A DNA stretch of 64,000 nt from Candidatus Crickella caballi. Its GTDB lineage: Bacteria; Bacillota; Clostridia; Peptostreptococcales; Anaerovoracaceae. The notes under the pieces are model-generated. The model was not told where the DNA came from. It was given only the letters and a program-made list of their open reading frames with translations, and did not search any database. The translations under genes and the position numbers were made by a program. The stretch covers positions 81,043-145,042 of the forward strand of contig JAGHUV010000014.1 of the NCBI GenBank assembly GCA_018064665.1. Direction: 5' to 3'. Shown here piece by piece: positions 48,441 to 58,779 of the stretch (position 1 is the stretch's first letter; every line of letters begins with the position of its first letter).

Positions 48441-49133
48441 ATGAAGTATTCAGTAGAAGTTGAAAACATGTGTCCTGTTGGCAGAATTGAACGCCACGGG
48501 GCAGCACCAATTCCACAGGAGGGCAAATGGACCAAGGTTAAGGAGATTTCTGATGTAAGCGGTCTGACTCATGGTGTGGGCTGGTGTGCACCACAGCAGG
48601 GAGCTTGCAAGCTTACTCTGAACATTAAGGAGGGAATTATCGAGGAGGCTCTTGTTGAGACCCTCGGATGCAGCGGAATGACTCACTCTGCAGCAATGGC
48701 ATCAGAGATTCTTTGCGGAAAGACAATTCTGGAGGCTCTGAACACAGACCTCGTATGTGATGCTATCAACACTGCAATGAGAGAGCTGTTCCTGCAGATC
48801 GTATATGGACGTTCACAGACTGCTTTCTCAGAAGATGGTCTGCCTATCGGCGCAGGACTTGAGGACCTCGGCAAAGGACAGAGATCCCAGGTTGGTACTA
48901 TGTACGGAACTAACAAGAAGGGCCCTAGATATCTTGAGATGGCAGAGGGCTATGTTACAAGAGTTGCTCTTGATGAGAACGACGAGATTATCGGATATGA
49001 ATTCTGTAACCTCGGCAAATTCATGAAGGCAATGAAGACAGGCGCAGACATGGAAGAGTGCAAGAAGGCATCATTTGGAACTTACGGCAGATTTGATGAA
49101 GCTGTTAAGTACATTGATCCTCGTGAAGAGTAG
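48441..49133 (+). CDS. NifU-like iron-sulfur scaffold protein
   Basis: KEGIIEEALVETLGCSGMTHSAAMASEILCGKTILEAL; adjacent GGGtGRT protein. Confidence 0.75.
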   Translation: MKYSVEVENMCPVGRIERHGAAPIPQEGKWTKVKEISDVSGLTHGVGWCAPQQGACKLTLNIKEGIIEEALVETLGCSGMTHSAAMASEILCGKTILEALNTDLVCDAINTAMRELFLQIVYGRSQTAFSEDGLPIGAGLEDLGKGQRSQVGTMYGTNKKGPRYLEMAEGYVTRVALDENDEIIGYEFCNLGKFMKAMKTGADMEECKKASFGTYGRFDEAVKYIDPREE

Positions 49134-49148
49134 GAAAGGGGGAACATC

Positions 49149-50147
49149 ATGGAATTATTCGAAAGTTATGAAAGAAGAATAGACAGTGTAAATAAAGTTC
49201 TCGCTGAGTACGGTATTGCATCTGTTGAAGAAGCTAAAGCAATCTGCGAGGAGAAGGGCATCAATCCTTATGATATCGTTAAGGGAATTCAGCCTATCGC
49301 TTTTGAGGACGCGGGCTGGGCATACACTGTAGGTGCAGCTATTGCTATCAGGAAGGGTCTCACTGAGGCAGCTGAAATCGCAGGCGCAATCGGTATCGGT
49401 CTGCAGGCATTCTGCATTCCTGGAGCAGTTGCTGATGACAGAAAGGTCGGCATCGGACACGGTAACCTCGGAGCAATGCTTCTTTCCGAGGAGACAAAGT
49501 GCTTCGCTTTCCTTGCAGGTCACGAGAGCTTTGCCGCTGCAGAGGGCGCTATCGGTATCGCTAAGAACGCTAACAAGTCAAGAAAAACTCCGCTCAAGGT
49601 TATCCTGAACGGACTTGGCAAGGATGCAGCTCAGATCATTTCCCGCATCAACGGATTCACATACGTACAGACTGAGTTCGATTATTTCACAGGCGAGCTC
49701 AAGGTAGTCAAGGAAATCGCTTACTCAAAGGGCGAAAGAGCACAGGTTAGATGCTTCGGTTCTGATGATGTTCGTGAGGGCGTTGCTATCATGCATGCTG
49801 AGGGCGTTGACGTATCCATTACAGGAAACTCAACTAACCCTACAAGATTCCAGCATCCTGTTGCAGGAACTTACAAGAAGGAATGCGTACTTGAAGGCAA
49901 GAAGTATTTCTCAGTAGCTTCCGGCGGCGGTACAGGAAGAACTCTGCATCCAGATAACATGGCTGCAGGTCCTGCTTCCTACGGAATGACTGATACTATG
50001 GGAAGAATGCACTCTGACGCACAGTTTGCAGGATCCTCATCAGTACCTGCTCACGTAGAGATGATGGGCTTCATCGGAATGGGTAACAACCCAATGGTTG
50101 GAGCTACAGTTGCAACAGCAGTAGCAGTAGCAAACGCTGTTAAATAA
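49149..50147 (+). CDS. GGGtGRT protein (function unknown)
   Basis: Diagnostic motif SVASGGGTGRTLHPDNMAAGPASYG. Confidence 0.9.
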   Translation: MELFESYERRIDSVNKVLAEYGIASVEEAKAICEEKGINPYDIVKGIQPIAFEDAGWAYTVGAAIAIRKGLTEAAEIAGAIGIGLQAFCIPGAVADDRKVGIGHGNLGAMLLSEETKCFAFLAGHESFAAAEGAIGIAKNANKSRKTPLKVILNGLGKDAAQIISRINGFTYVQTEFDYFTGELKVVKEIAYSKGERAQVRCFGSDDVREGVAIMHAEGVDVSITGNSTNPTRFQHPVAGTYKKECVLEGKKYFSVASGGGTGRTLHPDNMAAGPASYGMTDTMGRMHSDAQFAGSSSVPAHVEMMGFIGMGNNPMVGATVATAVAVANAVK

Positions 50148-50194
50148 GCTTCGTGTAAGACAATAGCCTACATCAGATCGATAGGCAAATTAAT

Positions 50195-50230
50195 AGCGAC
50201 CATCGCGTATAGCACGCGGTGGTCGCTTTT
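50195..50230. terminator. bidirectional terminator between GGGtGRT gene and cysteine desulfurase
   Basis: agcgaccatcgcg tatag cacgcggtggtcgctttta. Confidence 0.75.
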
Positions 50231-50233
50231 ATC

Positions 50234-51400
50234 TTATTTGTAATCAGCGCTTATTTTGCTCAAGGCTTCGATTGCTGTATCCACATCCTCTTCGCTATTA
50301 AAGTTTCCGAAGGAGAATCTGATCGTTCCTGTCGGATAGGTGCCGAAGGTCATGTGAGCATGAGGTGCGCAGTGGAGTCCGACTCTTGTCTGAATTCCGT
50401 ATTCACAGTCAAGCTCGAAGGCTGCTGTTGCACAATCCTTCTTAAGAGTCTGAACCGATACAACTCCGGTTCTTCCTTCGATGCCCGGAAGCCCGACAAT
50501 TCTTATAAGACCTTCCTCGGCAAGAGGGTAGATGCCTTCCAGGAATCTCTTAGTAAGGCTCATTTCATGCTCGTAAATATTATCGAGTCCCTTGTTCTTG
50601 ATCCAAAGCAGACCCTCGTGAAGTCCGATGATTCCGGGAATATTCATTGTGCCGGCTTCAAATCTGTCTGGCATGAAATCAGGGATCTCTTCGCTGTGGC
50701 TTATGGAGCCTGTTCCTCCTGAGATGATAGGGTCGATGAGCGATATCATATCTTCCTTAAGAATAAATCCGCCGATACCCTGTGGTCCGAGCAGACCCTT
50801 GTGTCCTGTAAAGCAAAGGACGTCAATGTTCATTGCTTCCATATCGATTGGGAGTGCTCCGGCGGTCTGTGCACTGTCCACTATGAACCTGATTCCATGC
50901 GCGTTGCATATTCTGCCGAGCTCTGCGATCGGATTGATGGTTCCGAACACGTTGCTTGCACTTGCAACGACGATCGCTTTGGTATTCGGCTTGATCATGC
51001 CTTCAACAGCATCAAGCTGCATAACTCCGTTCTCGTCGGCAGGGATACGGTCAAATTCGAGTCCTTTCTTCTGAAGCTGTACGAGAGGGCGCATCACTGC
51101 GTTATGTTCGATGGATGATGTCAGCACGTGATCTCCTCTTTGCAGGAAGCCCTTGAGAACAATGTTAAGGCTCTCGGTAATATTCTTGGTAAATACTACA
51201 TTCTTGCAATCCTCGGCTTTGAACATCTCGCGAAGCATGTCTCTTGTCTCAAATACGATTCCCTCGACATCGTATGCCGACTGATATCCGCCGCGGTTGA
51301 TATTGCATCCGCAATTGGTCATATATTCATAAACTGCATCGGCGACTTCCTTAGGCTTTGGGAAAGAAGTGGCGCCGTTATCAAGATAGATATTATTCAT
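50234..51400 (-). CDS. class V aminotransferase / cysteine desulfurase family (EF2568-like)
   Basis: YLDNGATSFPKP, SSIEHNAVMRPL, FTGHKGLLGPQGIGG, TRVGLHCAPHAH. Confidence 0.9.
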   Translation of the reverse strand: MNNIYLDNGATSFPKPKEVADAVYEYMTNCGCNINRGGYQSAYDVEGIVFETRDMLREMFKAEDCKNVVFTKNITESLNIVLKGFLQRGDHVLTSSIEHNAVMRPLVQLQKKGLEFDRIPADENGVMQLDAVEGMIKPNTKAIVVASASNVFGTINPIAELGRICNAHGIRFIVDSAQTAGALPIDMEAMNIDVLCFTGHKGLLGPQGIGGFILKEDMISLIDPIISGGTGSISHSEEIPDFMPDRFEAGTMNIPGIIGLHEGLLWIKNKGLDNIYEHEMSLTKRFLEGIYPLAEEGLIRIVGLPGIEGRTGVVSVQTLKKDCATAAFELDCEYGIQTRVGLHCAPHAHMTFGTYPTGTIRFSFGNFNSEEDVDTAIEALSKISADYK

Positions 51401-51597
51401 GTAACTCCTTCAATATTCTAATAATGTTGTTTTATTATAATACAATATCCGACAAAGTATAAGTATCAAAAATTGCTATACTCCAAATGTCGAACGATTG
51501 GCGAATAACGAACACTAATGCTATGGATTTCGACCCGATTCTGTTGACCATAGGGCAAAAATACCATAGAATTAAACAGGAAAGACGGGGATTTAAA

Positions 51598-52404
51598 ATG
51601 AAGAAAAATAAGAGAATCGGAGCAATAGTTGACGAGCTGGTTAACAACCCTAACAGACTGTATGACTCCAAACACTTCTGTGATAAATATGACATTGCCA
51701 AGTCTTCTCTCAGCGAAGATATCAAGATGATCAATGAGATTTTAGAAGAAAGAGGCAGCGGTCATATCGAAAGTACTCCTGGAGTAGGAGGAGGAATCAG
51801 ATATATTCCGGGCATATCTAAGGAAAGCGTCGTCCAACTTCAGGAGGAACTGATTGAGAAGCTTGAGGATCCGTCAAGAATTCTCGGCGGAGGCTTCATC
51901 TATACATCGGACATCATGTTTGACGGCTACTATGTTCGTAACATGGCAAGATTCATTGCGCAGAAATTCAACAAGCTTGGTGCTGACTATGTTGTAACTG
52001 TAGAGACTAAGGGGATTCCTCTTGCGGCACAGGTTGCATCTCTTCTTGACATACCGATGGTCGTTATCAGAAGAGAAGCCAAGTACTCAGAGGGCTCGAC
52101 TGTCAGCATTAACTACTTCTCGGGTTCCTATGACAGGATTCAGAAGATGTCTATTGCCAAGAGGGCAGTAGAACCCGGCACCAAGGCGGTCATTGTTGAT
52201 GACTTCATGAGGGGTGGCGGAAGCATTAAGGGAATTGAGGAAATTCTTGCGGAGTTTAATATAGAGACAATCGGCTCTGCAGTAGCAATGGCTTCAAGAG
52301 AGCCGGCCAAGAAGAAGATAAGCGATTATATCTCAATACTGTATCTCGACAGCATTGACGAAGAAGGAAAGACCATCAAAATTAGTCCTAATGAAGACCT
52401 CTAA
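51598..52404 (+). CDS. purR: pur operon repressor PurR
   Basis: winged-helix N-term + PRT domain (TKGIPLAAQVA, AVIVDDFMRGGGSIKG); ATG 51598. Confidence 0.9.
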   Translation: MKKNKRIGAIVDELVNNPNRLYDSKHFCDKYDIAKSSLSEDIKMINEILEERGSGHIESTPGVGGGIRYIPGISKESVVQLQEELIEKLEDPSRILGGGFIYTSDIMFDGYYVRNMARFIAQKFNKLGADYVVTVETKGIPLAAQVASLLDIPMVVIRREAKYSEGSTVSINYFSGSYDRIQKMSIAKRAVEPGTKAVIVDDFMRGGGSIKGIEEILAEFNIETIGSAVAMASREPAKKKISDYISILYLDSIDEEGKTIKISPNEDL

Positions 52405-52464
52405 ACCTTGAAATATAGAGCGTTGGGACTTATAATAAACGAAGAAGAATGAATGGAGATTTGT

Positions 52465-53838
52465 ATGGTAGATTTCTCACAATATAAGAAAGTTCATTGC
52501 CTCGGAATCGGCGGTATCGGCCTTAGTGCCGTTGCAGAGATTCTCGCTGACAATGGGCATACGGTAAGCGGAACAGACCTTAACCCTTCAGATATCACAG
52601 CTAATCTGGAACGCAAGGGAATGAAGATTTTCTATAGTCATGAGCCAGAGAATGTTGAAGGTGTTGACGCTATTGTCTATTCGGCAGCCGTATCAGATGA
52701 AAACCCTGAGGTGGTACGAGCTAAGGAACTTGGTATCCCTCTTTTTTCACGTGCACAGGTGCTGGGAATGCTTATGGACAAGTACCAGAACAGCATTGCA
52801 ATCTGCGGAACTCATGGCAAGACAACAGTAACTTCCATGACATCTCTGGTGCTCAGGAATGCGAATTACAAGCCAACTATTCTCGTAGGCGGTAATCTTG
52901 AGCAGATCAACGGAAACGTAGAGATCGGCAGCAATGAGTACTTCGTTACTGAGGCTTGTGAATACATGGACAGCTTTCTCCAGCTCAGACCGAGCATAGG
53001 AGTTATTCTGAATATTGACTCAGACCACCTTGATTATTTCAAGGATATGGATCATATAGTGCAGTCCTTCCGCAGATTTGTTGAACAGATTCCTGAGGGC
53101 GGCATCGTAATCGCATACGGAGACAATCCTTTCGTTAAGAACATTCTTAAGGATCACTCCAACAAGATTACATACGGATACAGTGAGAGCAACGATTTCT
53201 ATGCTGAGAACATTGAGTTCGACGAGAACGGCAATCCGAGCTATGATATCTGCCGCAAAGGCAGAGCAATCTGCAGGATTTCACTTTCAGTACCGGGAGA
53301 GCACAACGTACTCAACTCAATGGCGGCCTTCGTAACGGCTGCTTTCCTCGGAGTTGACTTTGGCATAATCGCACAGACACTCAAGGAATTCAGGGGCACT
53401 CACAGACGTTTTGACTTAACGGGTGTTACTGACAAGGGCGTCAAGGTTATCGATGATTACGCACATCATCCGACTGAGATCAAGGCTACTTTGTCGGCAG
53501 CAAGGAATGTCAGACACAACAAGCTCTGGCTGGTATTCCAGCCACACACATATACAAGGACCAAAGCGCTCTTCGATGAGTTCGTGGACGCTTTTGACGA
53601 TGTAGACGTTCTGATTCTTACAGACATCTATGCTGCAAGAGAGAAGGATGTTTACGACATGTCCACATACAAGCTGTACAACGCAATGAAGGCTAAGTAT
53701 CCTGACAGGAGGATAATCTATGTCAAGGACTTCGAGGACATTGCAAACTACATTACCAAGTTCGCTGAGAAGGACGACATCGCAATGACGATGGGCGCAG
53801 GCGACGTTTACAAAGTGGGTAAACTGCTCCTCAAATAG
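52465..53838 (+). CDS. murC: UDP-N-acetylmuramate--L-alanine ligase
   Basis: HCLGIGGIGLSAVAEIL, CGTHGKTTVTSM, DDYAHHPTEI; ATG 52465 after ggag. Confidence 0.95.
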   Translation: MVDFSQYKKVHCLGIGGIGLSAVAEILADNGHTVSGTDLNPSDITANLERKGMKIFYSHEPENVEGVDAIVYSAAVSDENPEVVRAKELGIPLFSRAQVLGMLMDKYQNSIAICGTHGKTTVTSMTSLVLRNANYKPTILVGGNLEQINGNVEIGSNEYFVTEACEYMDSFLQLRPSIGVILNIDSDHLDYFKDMDHIVQSFRRFVEQIPEGGIVIAYGDNPFVKNILKDHSNKITYGYSESNDFYAENIEFDENGNPSYDICRKGRAICRISLSVPGEHNVLNSMAAFVTAAFLGVDFGIIAQTLKEFRGTHRRFDLTGVTDKGVKVIDDYAHHPTEIKATLSAARNVRHNKLWLVFQPHTYTRTKALFDEFVDAFDDVDVLILTDIYAAREKDVYDMSTYKLYNAMKAKYPDRRIIYVKDFEDIANYITKFAEKDDIAMTMGAGDVYKVGKLLLK

Positions 53839-53880
53839 CAGTTAAAAAATAAAAATTTAAGGAACACGCAGGAGGCAAAA

Positions 53881-54831
53881 ATGGTAGGCGAAGCATTTTC
53901 TAACATGAAGCTTTTCACATGTAATTCTCATCCGGAGCTGGCTGAGGAGATAGCAAAGGATCTTGGTATAAGTCTGGGAAAAGCAACAGTAACCAAATTC
54001 AGTGACGGCGAGATTAGCGTAAGCATCTGGGAGTCGGTACGTGGTAAGGACGTATTTGTAGTTCAGTCAACCAATGACCCGGTTAATGACAATCTTATGG
54101 AGCTCCTTATTATGACAGACGCTCTCAAGAGAGCATCAGCTAAGAGCGTAACAGCAGTTATGCCTTACTATGGTTATGCAAGACAGGATAGAAAAGCAAA
54201 GGCCAGAGATCCGATCACATCAAAGCTGGTAGCTAACATGATCGTTGCAGCAGGCATCGACAGAGTTATTACTATGGATCTTCACGCACCACAGGAGCAG
54301 GGCTACTTTGATATTCCTGTAGACCACATGCTCGGACAGAAGATACTCACAGAGTACTTCCAGAATAAGGCACTCGAGGATGTAGTTGTTGTTTCACCTG
54401 ACCACGGTTCAGTAACAAGAGCAAGAAACATGGCAAAGCCTCTTAATGTTCCTATCGCAATTATAGATAAGAGAAGACCTGAGCCTAACAAGAGCGAGAT
54501 CATGAACATCATCGGAGATATCAAGGATAAAAACTGCATCATCCTCGACGATATGATCGATACAGCAGGAACTATCTGCAACGCAGCTAAGGCTCTTAAG
54601 GATCTTGGTGCTAAGAACGTTTATGCTGCAGCAACACACGCTGTACTTTCCGGACCTGCTATCGAGAGAATCGAAGCAAGCCCAATCAAGGAAATGGTTC
54701 TGCTTAACACAATAAAGCTTCCTGCAGAGAAGCAGCTCGACAAGATGACAATCCTGTCAGTCGGACACATCTTTGCAGAGACAATCAGCAGAATTTACAA
54801 GAACGAACCTGTATCTGTAATGTTTGTATAG
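53881..54831 (+). CDS. prs: ribose-phosphate pyrophosphokinase
   Basis: [44 protein letters not shown]. Confidence 0.96.
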   Translation: MVGEAFSNMKLFTCNSHPELAEEIAKDLGISLGKATVTKFSDGEISVSIWESVRGKDVFVVQSTNDPVNDNLMELLIMTDALKRASAKSVTAVMPYYGYARQDRKAKARDPITSKLVANMIVAAGIDRVITMDLHAPQEQGYFDIPVDHMLGQKILTEYFQNKALEDVVVVSPDHGSVTRARNMAKPLNVPIAIIDKRRPEPNKSEIMNIIGDIKDKNCIILDDMIDTAGTICNAAKALKDLGAKNVYAAATHAVLSGPAIERIEASPIKEMVLLNTIKLPAEKQLDKMTILSVGHIFAETISRIYKNEPVSVMFV

Positions 54832-54840
54832 AGTAGCGTA

Positions 54841-55464
54841 ATGTATGTAATTATAGGGCTGGGCAATCCCGGCAAGGAGTATGAGAATACAAGACACAAT
54901 ATGGGCTTCAAAGCCATTGATGCTTTGGCAGACAAGGCGGGCATCGAGGTCAGGAAATCCAGATTTCATTCGCTCCTTGGACAAGGGCGAATAGCAGGTG
55001 AGAAGGTTTTACTTGTTAAGCCGCAGACCTATATGAACAGAAGCGGTATAGCAGCTCGTGAATGTGCGATGTACTACGACGTTCCAAGAGAGAATGTCAT
55101 AGTAATATATGACGATATCGACCTGCCTGTTACTGCAATAAGAATACGCAAATCCGGAGGTCCGGGAACTCACAATGGAATGAAATCCGTTGTTCAGGAG
55201 CTCGGCATCACTGACTTTCCAAGAATCAGGATAGGTGTCGGTGCAGCCAAGGAGAATGAGGACCTTGTAAACAGGGTTATCGGTAAGGTGCCTAAGGACG
55301 AGCAGGCTTTGCTCAGGGAATCTGCCGAGAAGACTGCGGATGCAATTATTGATATCATTGCTGCCGGTATCGACAATGCAATGAATAAGCACAACTATAC
55401 ACCACCTAAGAAGAAGAAAGAGGTTGCAGAGACAGCAACGGAATCGGAGTCGGATGGTAAGTAA
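54841..55464 (+). CDS. pth: peptidyl-tRNA hydrolase
   Basis: IIGLGNPGKEYENTRHNMGF, LVKPQTYMNRSG. Confidence 0.96.
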   Translation: MYVIIGLGNPGKEYENTRHNMGFKAIDALADKAGIEVRKSRFHSLLGQGRIAGEKVLLVKPQTYMNRSGIAARECAMYYDVPRENVIVIYDDIDLPVTAIRIRKSGGPGTHNGMKSVVQELGITDFPRIRIGVGAAKENEDLVNRVIGKVPKDEQALLRESAEKTADAIIDIIAAGIDNAMNKHNYTPPKKKKEVAETATESESDGK

Positions 55465-58400
55465 TTACACAGGCATCAGCGGTAGCAGGATAGCACTTCT
55501 TGCTGCCGCTGAACTTAAGAATAAGGGAAAGGCTGTTATAGTGGTCTCTACAAGTCGTGTTGCTGAACGACTTGCGGATGACCTCGCTTTTTTTGTGCCC
55601 GGTGCAGAGATTATCGTACTGCCTGAAGACGAGAAAAGCCTTGTTGTATATGAGGCAAGAAACAGAGAAAACCAGATCTGCAGATTAAGAGGTATCAGTG
55701 CACTTGTTAAGAAGTTAAGCAAAGATGACGGTGGCATATATAAGAAGCCTGTCGCAATTGTTGCACCTGCAAGTGCCGCTCTGAGACCTACTATCAGCAG
55801 AGACAGATATATATTGAATACCACAGACATTACTGTGGGAATGAGAATTGAGCCTGATGAGCTTAAGCGCAGGCTTGTTGCCGGCGGCTATCAGCATAGC
55901 ATTGTTACTGAGGGTGCCGGTGAATTTTCAGGAAGGGGAGGAATACTGGATGTATTCTCTCCAAGCTTTGCCAATCCAATCAGAATAGAATTCTTCGATG
56001 ATGAAATCGACTCGATAAGATTCTATAATTCAGAAACTCAGCGCTCCATCGAGAATATTCAGTCCGTTACCATCGGACCGGCGGCAGAGTATATCCCGAC
56101 AGCTGATGAGCTTGCTTTGGCAATCGAGAGCATAGATGACGGCATGCTCAAGGAGGTCTTTGAGCAGAAGTCGGATGTGCAGATATATGCTGACTATCTC
56201 GAGCTGTTCGATGTTGAGACTCACTTCCTGTGGGATATGATGGACGAGGGCATACGTATCGTATGCGATCCTGCAAGAGTAATGGAGTCGATTCCTGAGT
56301 ATCAGAGCAAGGAGGACTTTGCGAAGATATATGAGGGCGATTGCTCAATCTACACGCCTTTCCCTGAGAAGGTGCAGGGCCTGAACAGGCTTGACAGAAT
56401 ATATAATGTCAAGAGCAGACAGGTTGCGGCCTTCAACGGTCAGATAGACCTCTTTGCAAGAGAAATGGCGTCGATGCTCAAGTCCGGATTTCATATCACT
56501 ATCGTATGTTCGTCTCAGGACAGAATCGACAGTATCAAAGAATATCTGGAAATCGCGGATGTCATCGGAAATATTTCATACAGAATCGGTTCTCTCAGCG
56601 GGGGACTTGTATTTGACGATGAGAAAATCTGCTACATTACAGAGGAAGACATTTTCCCTCGCATGCGCAAGAAGCCTGCAAGACGCAGGAAGCCGTCGTC
56701 GGAGGAAATCAGCTTCTCGGATCTCCATAATGGAGATTATGTTGTACATGAAATTCACGGTATCGGTAGATTCGAAGGCATCAAGCCTATGACTGCCGAT
56801 GGCGTTACAAGAGACTACCTTGTAATAAGATACGCAGGTTCTGATGTTCTGTATATACCTACAGAGCAGCTGGACATTATTCAGAAATATATAGGAAGCG
56901 GCGGAAGTGCGCCTAATCTGTCCAGGCTTTCGGGAGGAAGCTGGCGCAGGACAAGAGAGCGTGCCAGAAAGGCTGTTATGGAGATCGCTGAGGATCTCGT
57001 AAAGCTGTATGCCGAAAGAGAATCCTGTGGCGGCTATGCGTTCCCTGAAGATGGTGCATGGCAAAGCGAATTCGAAGCAGACTTCCCATATACCGAGACT
57101 TATGATCAGCTTCGTGCAATCGAAGAGATCAAAGAAGATATGCAGCAGCCGATTCCTATGGACAGGCTCCTGTGCGGAGACGTAGGATACGGTAAGACTG
57201 AAGTTGCTGCAAGAGCTATTTTCAAATGCATTGCTGATGGCAAGCAGGCGGCTATTCTTGCGCCGACAACACTTCTTGTCAACCAGCATTATCACAGCCT
57301 GAAGGAGAGATTTGCCAACTTCCCGTTTGAGATCGATGAGCTGTCAAGATTCAGAACTCCGGCGGAGCAGGCTGATGTAATCAGAGGACTTGCCGACGGA
57401 AGCATCGACCTTGTTATAGGAACTCACAGACTGCTGTCGAACGATATCACCTTCAAGGATTTCGGGCTTCTCGTCATTGACGAAGAGCAACGCTTTGGTG
57501 TTCAGCACAAGGAGAAAATAAAGAAGCTTCGCAGCAATGTCGACGTACTGACCTTGTCGGCAACGCCGATTCCAAGAACGCTGAACATGTCGCTTACCGG
57601 AGTCAAGAATATAAGCACTATTGCTGAACCGCCGAGCGACAGGTATCCTGTGCAGACATTTGTAACTCCTTATGATGAGAAGCTCCTTAAGAGTGTCATT
57701 GAGAAGGAAATGGCAAGAGGCGGACAGGTCTTTGTTGTAAAAAACAGAATAACAGGAATAAACACGATTGCCGCTACGATAGAACGTCTTGTTCCGGAGG
57801 CCAGAGTGGCTACGGGACACGGACGGATGAGCGAGGAGGCTCTTGAGAATACCATGCTTGATTTCGTGGAGGGCAATACCGATGTACTTGTTGCTACTAC
57901 GATAATCGAAAACGGAATAGATATACCGAATGCCAATACCATAGTTATTATGAATGCGGACAAGCTCGGACTTGCTCAGCTGTATCAGCTGAGAGGAAGA
58001 GTAGGAAGATCGTCACGCATCGCTTATGCTTATCTGATGTATCAGCCTCAGAAGGTTCTGACTGAGCTTGCTGCCCAGAGACTTACGGCTATCAGAGAGT
58101 TCACGGAGTTCGGCTCCGGCTTCAAAATCGCAATGAGAGACCTTGAGATGAGAGGTGCAGGCAATATCCTCGGAGAAGCGCAAAGCGGACACATTGAGGG
58201 TATAGGCTACGAGCTTTACTGCAAGGAAATCGATGCGGCCGTAAGAAGACTCAGAGGTGAGCAGGTACCGGAGACAAGAGCTGAGATCACGATCGATATC
58301 AAGACACAGGCATCGATTCCTGCAAGCTATATCACTGATGAATCATTGAGGCTCCAGGCATACAAGAAAATCGCATGCATCAACTCTCAGGATGATGCCG

Positions 58401-58750
58401 ATGAACTCTATGATGAATTTGTTGACAGATACGGAGATGTGCCGGACGAAACCCTCAATCTCATCAGAGTGGCAGAGATAAGATCGCATGCTGAAGCAGT
58501 AGGAGTCGAGCTGATCGCACAGCGAGGAGACAGGATCAACCTGAAGTTTGCTGAGACGAATAATGTCGACGCATACATGCTGATTCTGGCCAAAGAGGAG
58601 GTAGGTGACACTCTCACAATAATGAGCGGAGTAAGACCTAGCCTTAGCCTGTACACCGGCAGGATACTGCCTATGACCAAGCTGGTTGCTCTTATGAGGG
58701 CTCTCAGAAACGCCCACGAATCTTCACAAGAAATACAAAATCAAGTATAA
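55454..58750 (+). CDS. mfd: transcription-repair coupling factor
   Basis: UvrB-like, CarD-like RID and helicase (GDVGYGKTEVAARA, DEEQRFGVQHKE) domains; ATG 55454 overlapping pth. Confidence 0.96.
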   Translation: MVSNYTGISGSRIALLAAAELKNKGKAVIVVSTSRVAERLADDLAFFVPGAEIIVLPEDEKSLVVYEARNRENQICRLRGISALVKKLSKDDGGIYKKPVAIVAPASAALRPTISRDRYILNTTDITVGMRIEPDELKRRLVAGGYQHSIVTEGAGEFSGRGGILDVFSPSFANPIRIEFFDDEIDSIRFYNSETQRSIENIQSVTIGPAAEYIPTADELALAIESIDDGMLKEVFEQKSDVQIYADYLELFDVETHFLWDMMDEGIRIVCDPARVMESIPEYQSKEDFAKIYEGDCSIYTPFPEKVQGLNRLDRIYNVKSRQVAAFNGQIDLFAREMASMLKSGFHITIVCSSQDRIDSIKEYLEIADVIGNISYRIGSLSGGLVFDDEKICYITEEDIFPRMRKKPARRRKPSSEEISFSDLHNGDYVVHEIHGIGRFEGIKPMTADGVTRDYLVIRYAGSDVLYIPTEQLDIIQKYIGSGGSAPNLSRLSGGSWRRTRERARKAVMEIAEDLVKLYAERESCGGYAFPEDGAWQSEFEADFPYTETYDQLRAIEEIKEDMQQPIPMDRLLCGDVGYGKTEVAARAIFKCIADGKQAAILAPTTLLVNQHYHSLKERFANFPFEIDELSRFRTPAEQADVIRGLADGSIDLVIGTHRLLSNDITFKDFGLLVIDEEQRFGVQHKEKIKKLRSNVDVLTLSATPIPRTLNMSLTGVKNISTIAEPPSDRYPVQTFVTPYDEKLLKSVIEKEMARGGQVFVVKNRITGINTIAATIERLVPEARVATGHGRMSEEALENTMLDFVEGNTDVLVATTIIENGIDIPNANTIVIMNADKLGLAQLYQLRGRVGRSSRIAYAYLMYQPQKVLTELAAQRLTAIREFTEFGSGFKIAMRDLEMRGAGNILGEAQSGHIEGIGYELYCKEIDAAVRRLRGEQVPETRAEITIDIKTQASIPASYITDESLRLQAYKKIACINSQDDADELYDEFVDRYGDVPDETLNLIRVAEIRSHAEAVGVELIAQRGDRINLKFAETNNVDAYMLILAKEEVGDTLTIMSGVRPSLSLYTGRILPMTKLVALMRALRNAHESSQEIQNQV

Positions 58751-58779
58751 TAATAACTTGGTTAGTAAAGGAGAAGACT

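Noticed and set aside
51487-51597. PurBox-like sequences upstream of purR (TGTCGAACGATT, ATAACGAACACT)
   Set aside because: CGAAC cores exist but the flanks, orientation and spacing do not fit the known two inverted PurBox arrangement well enough to call.
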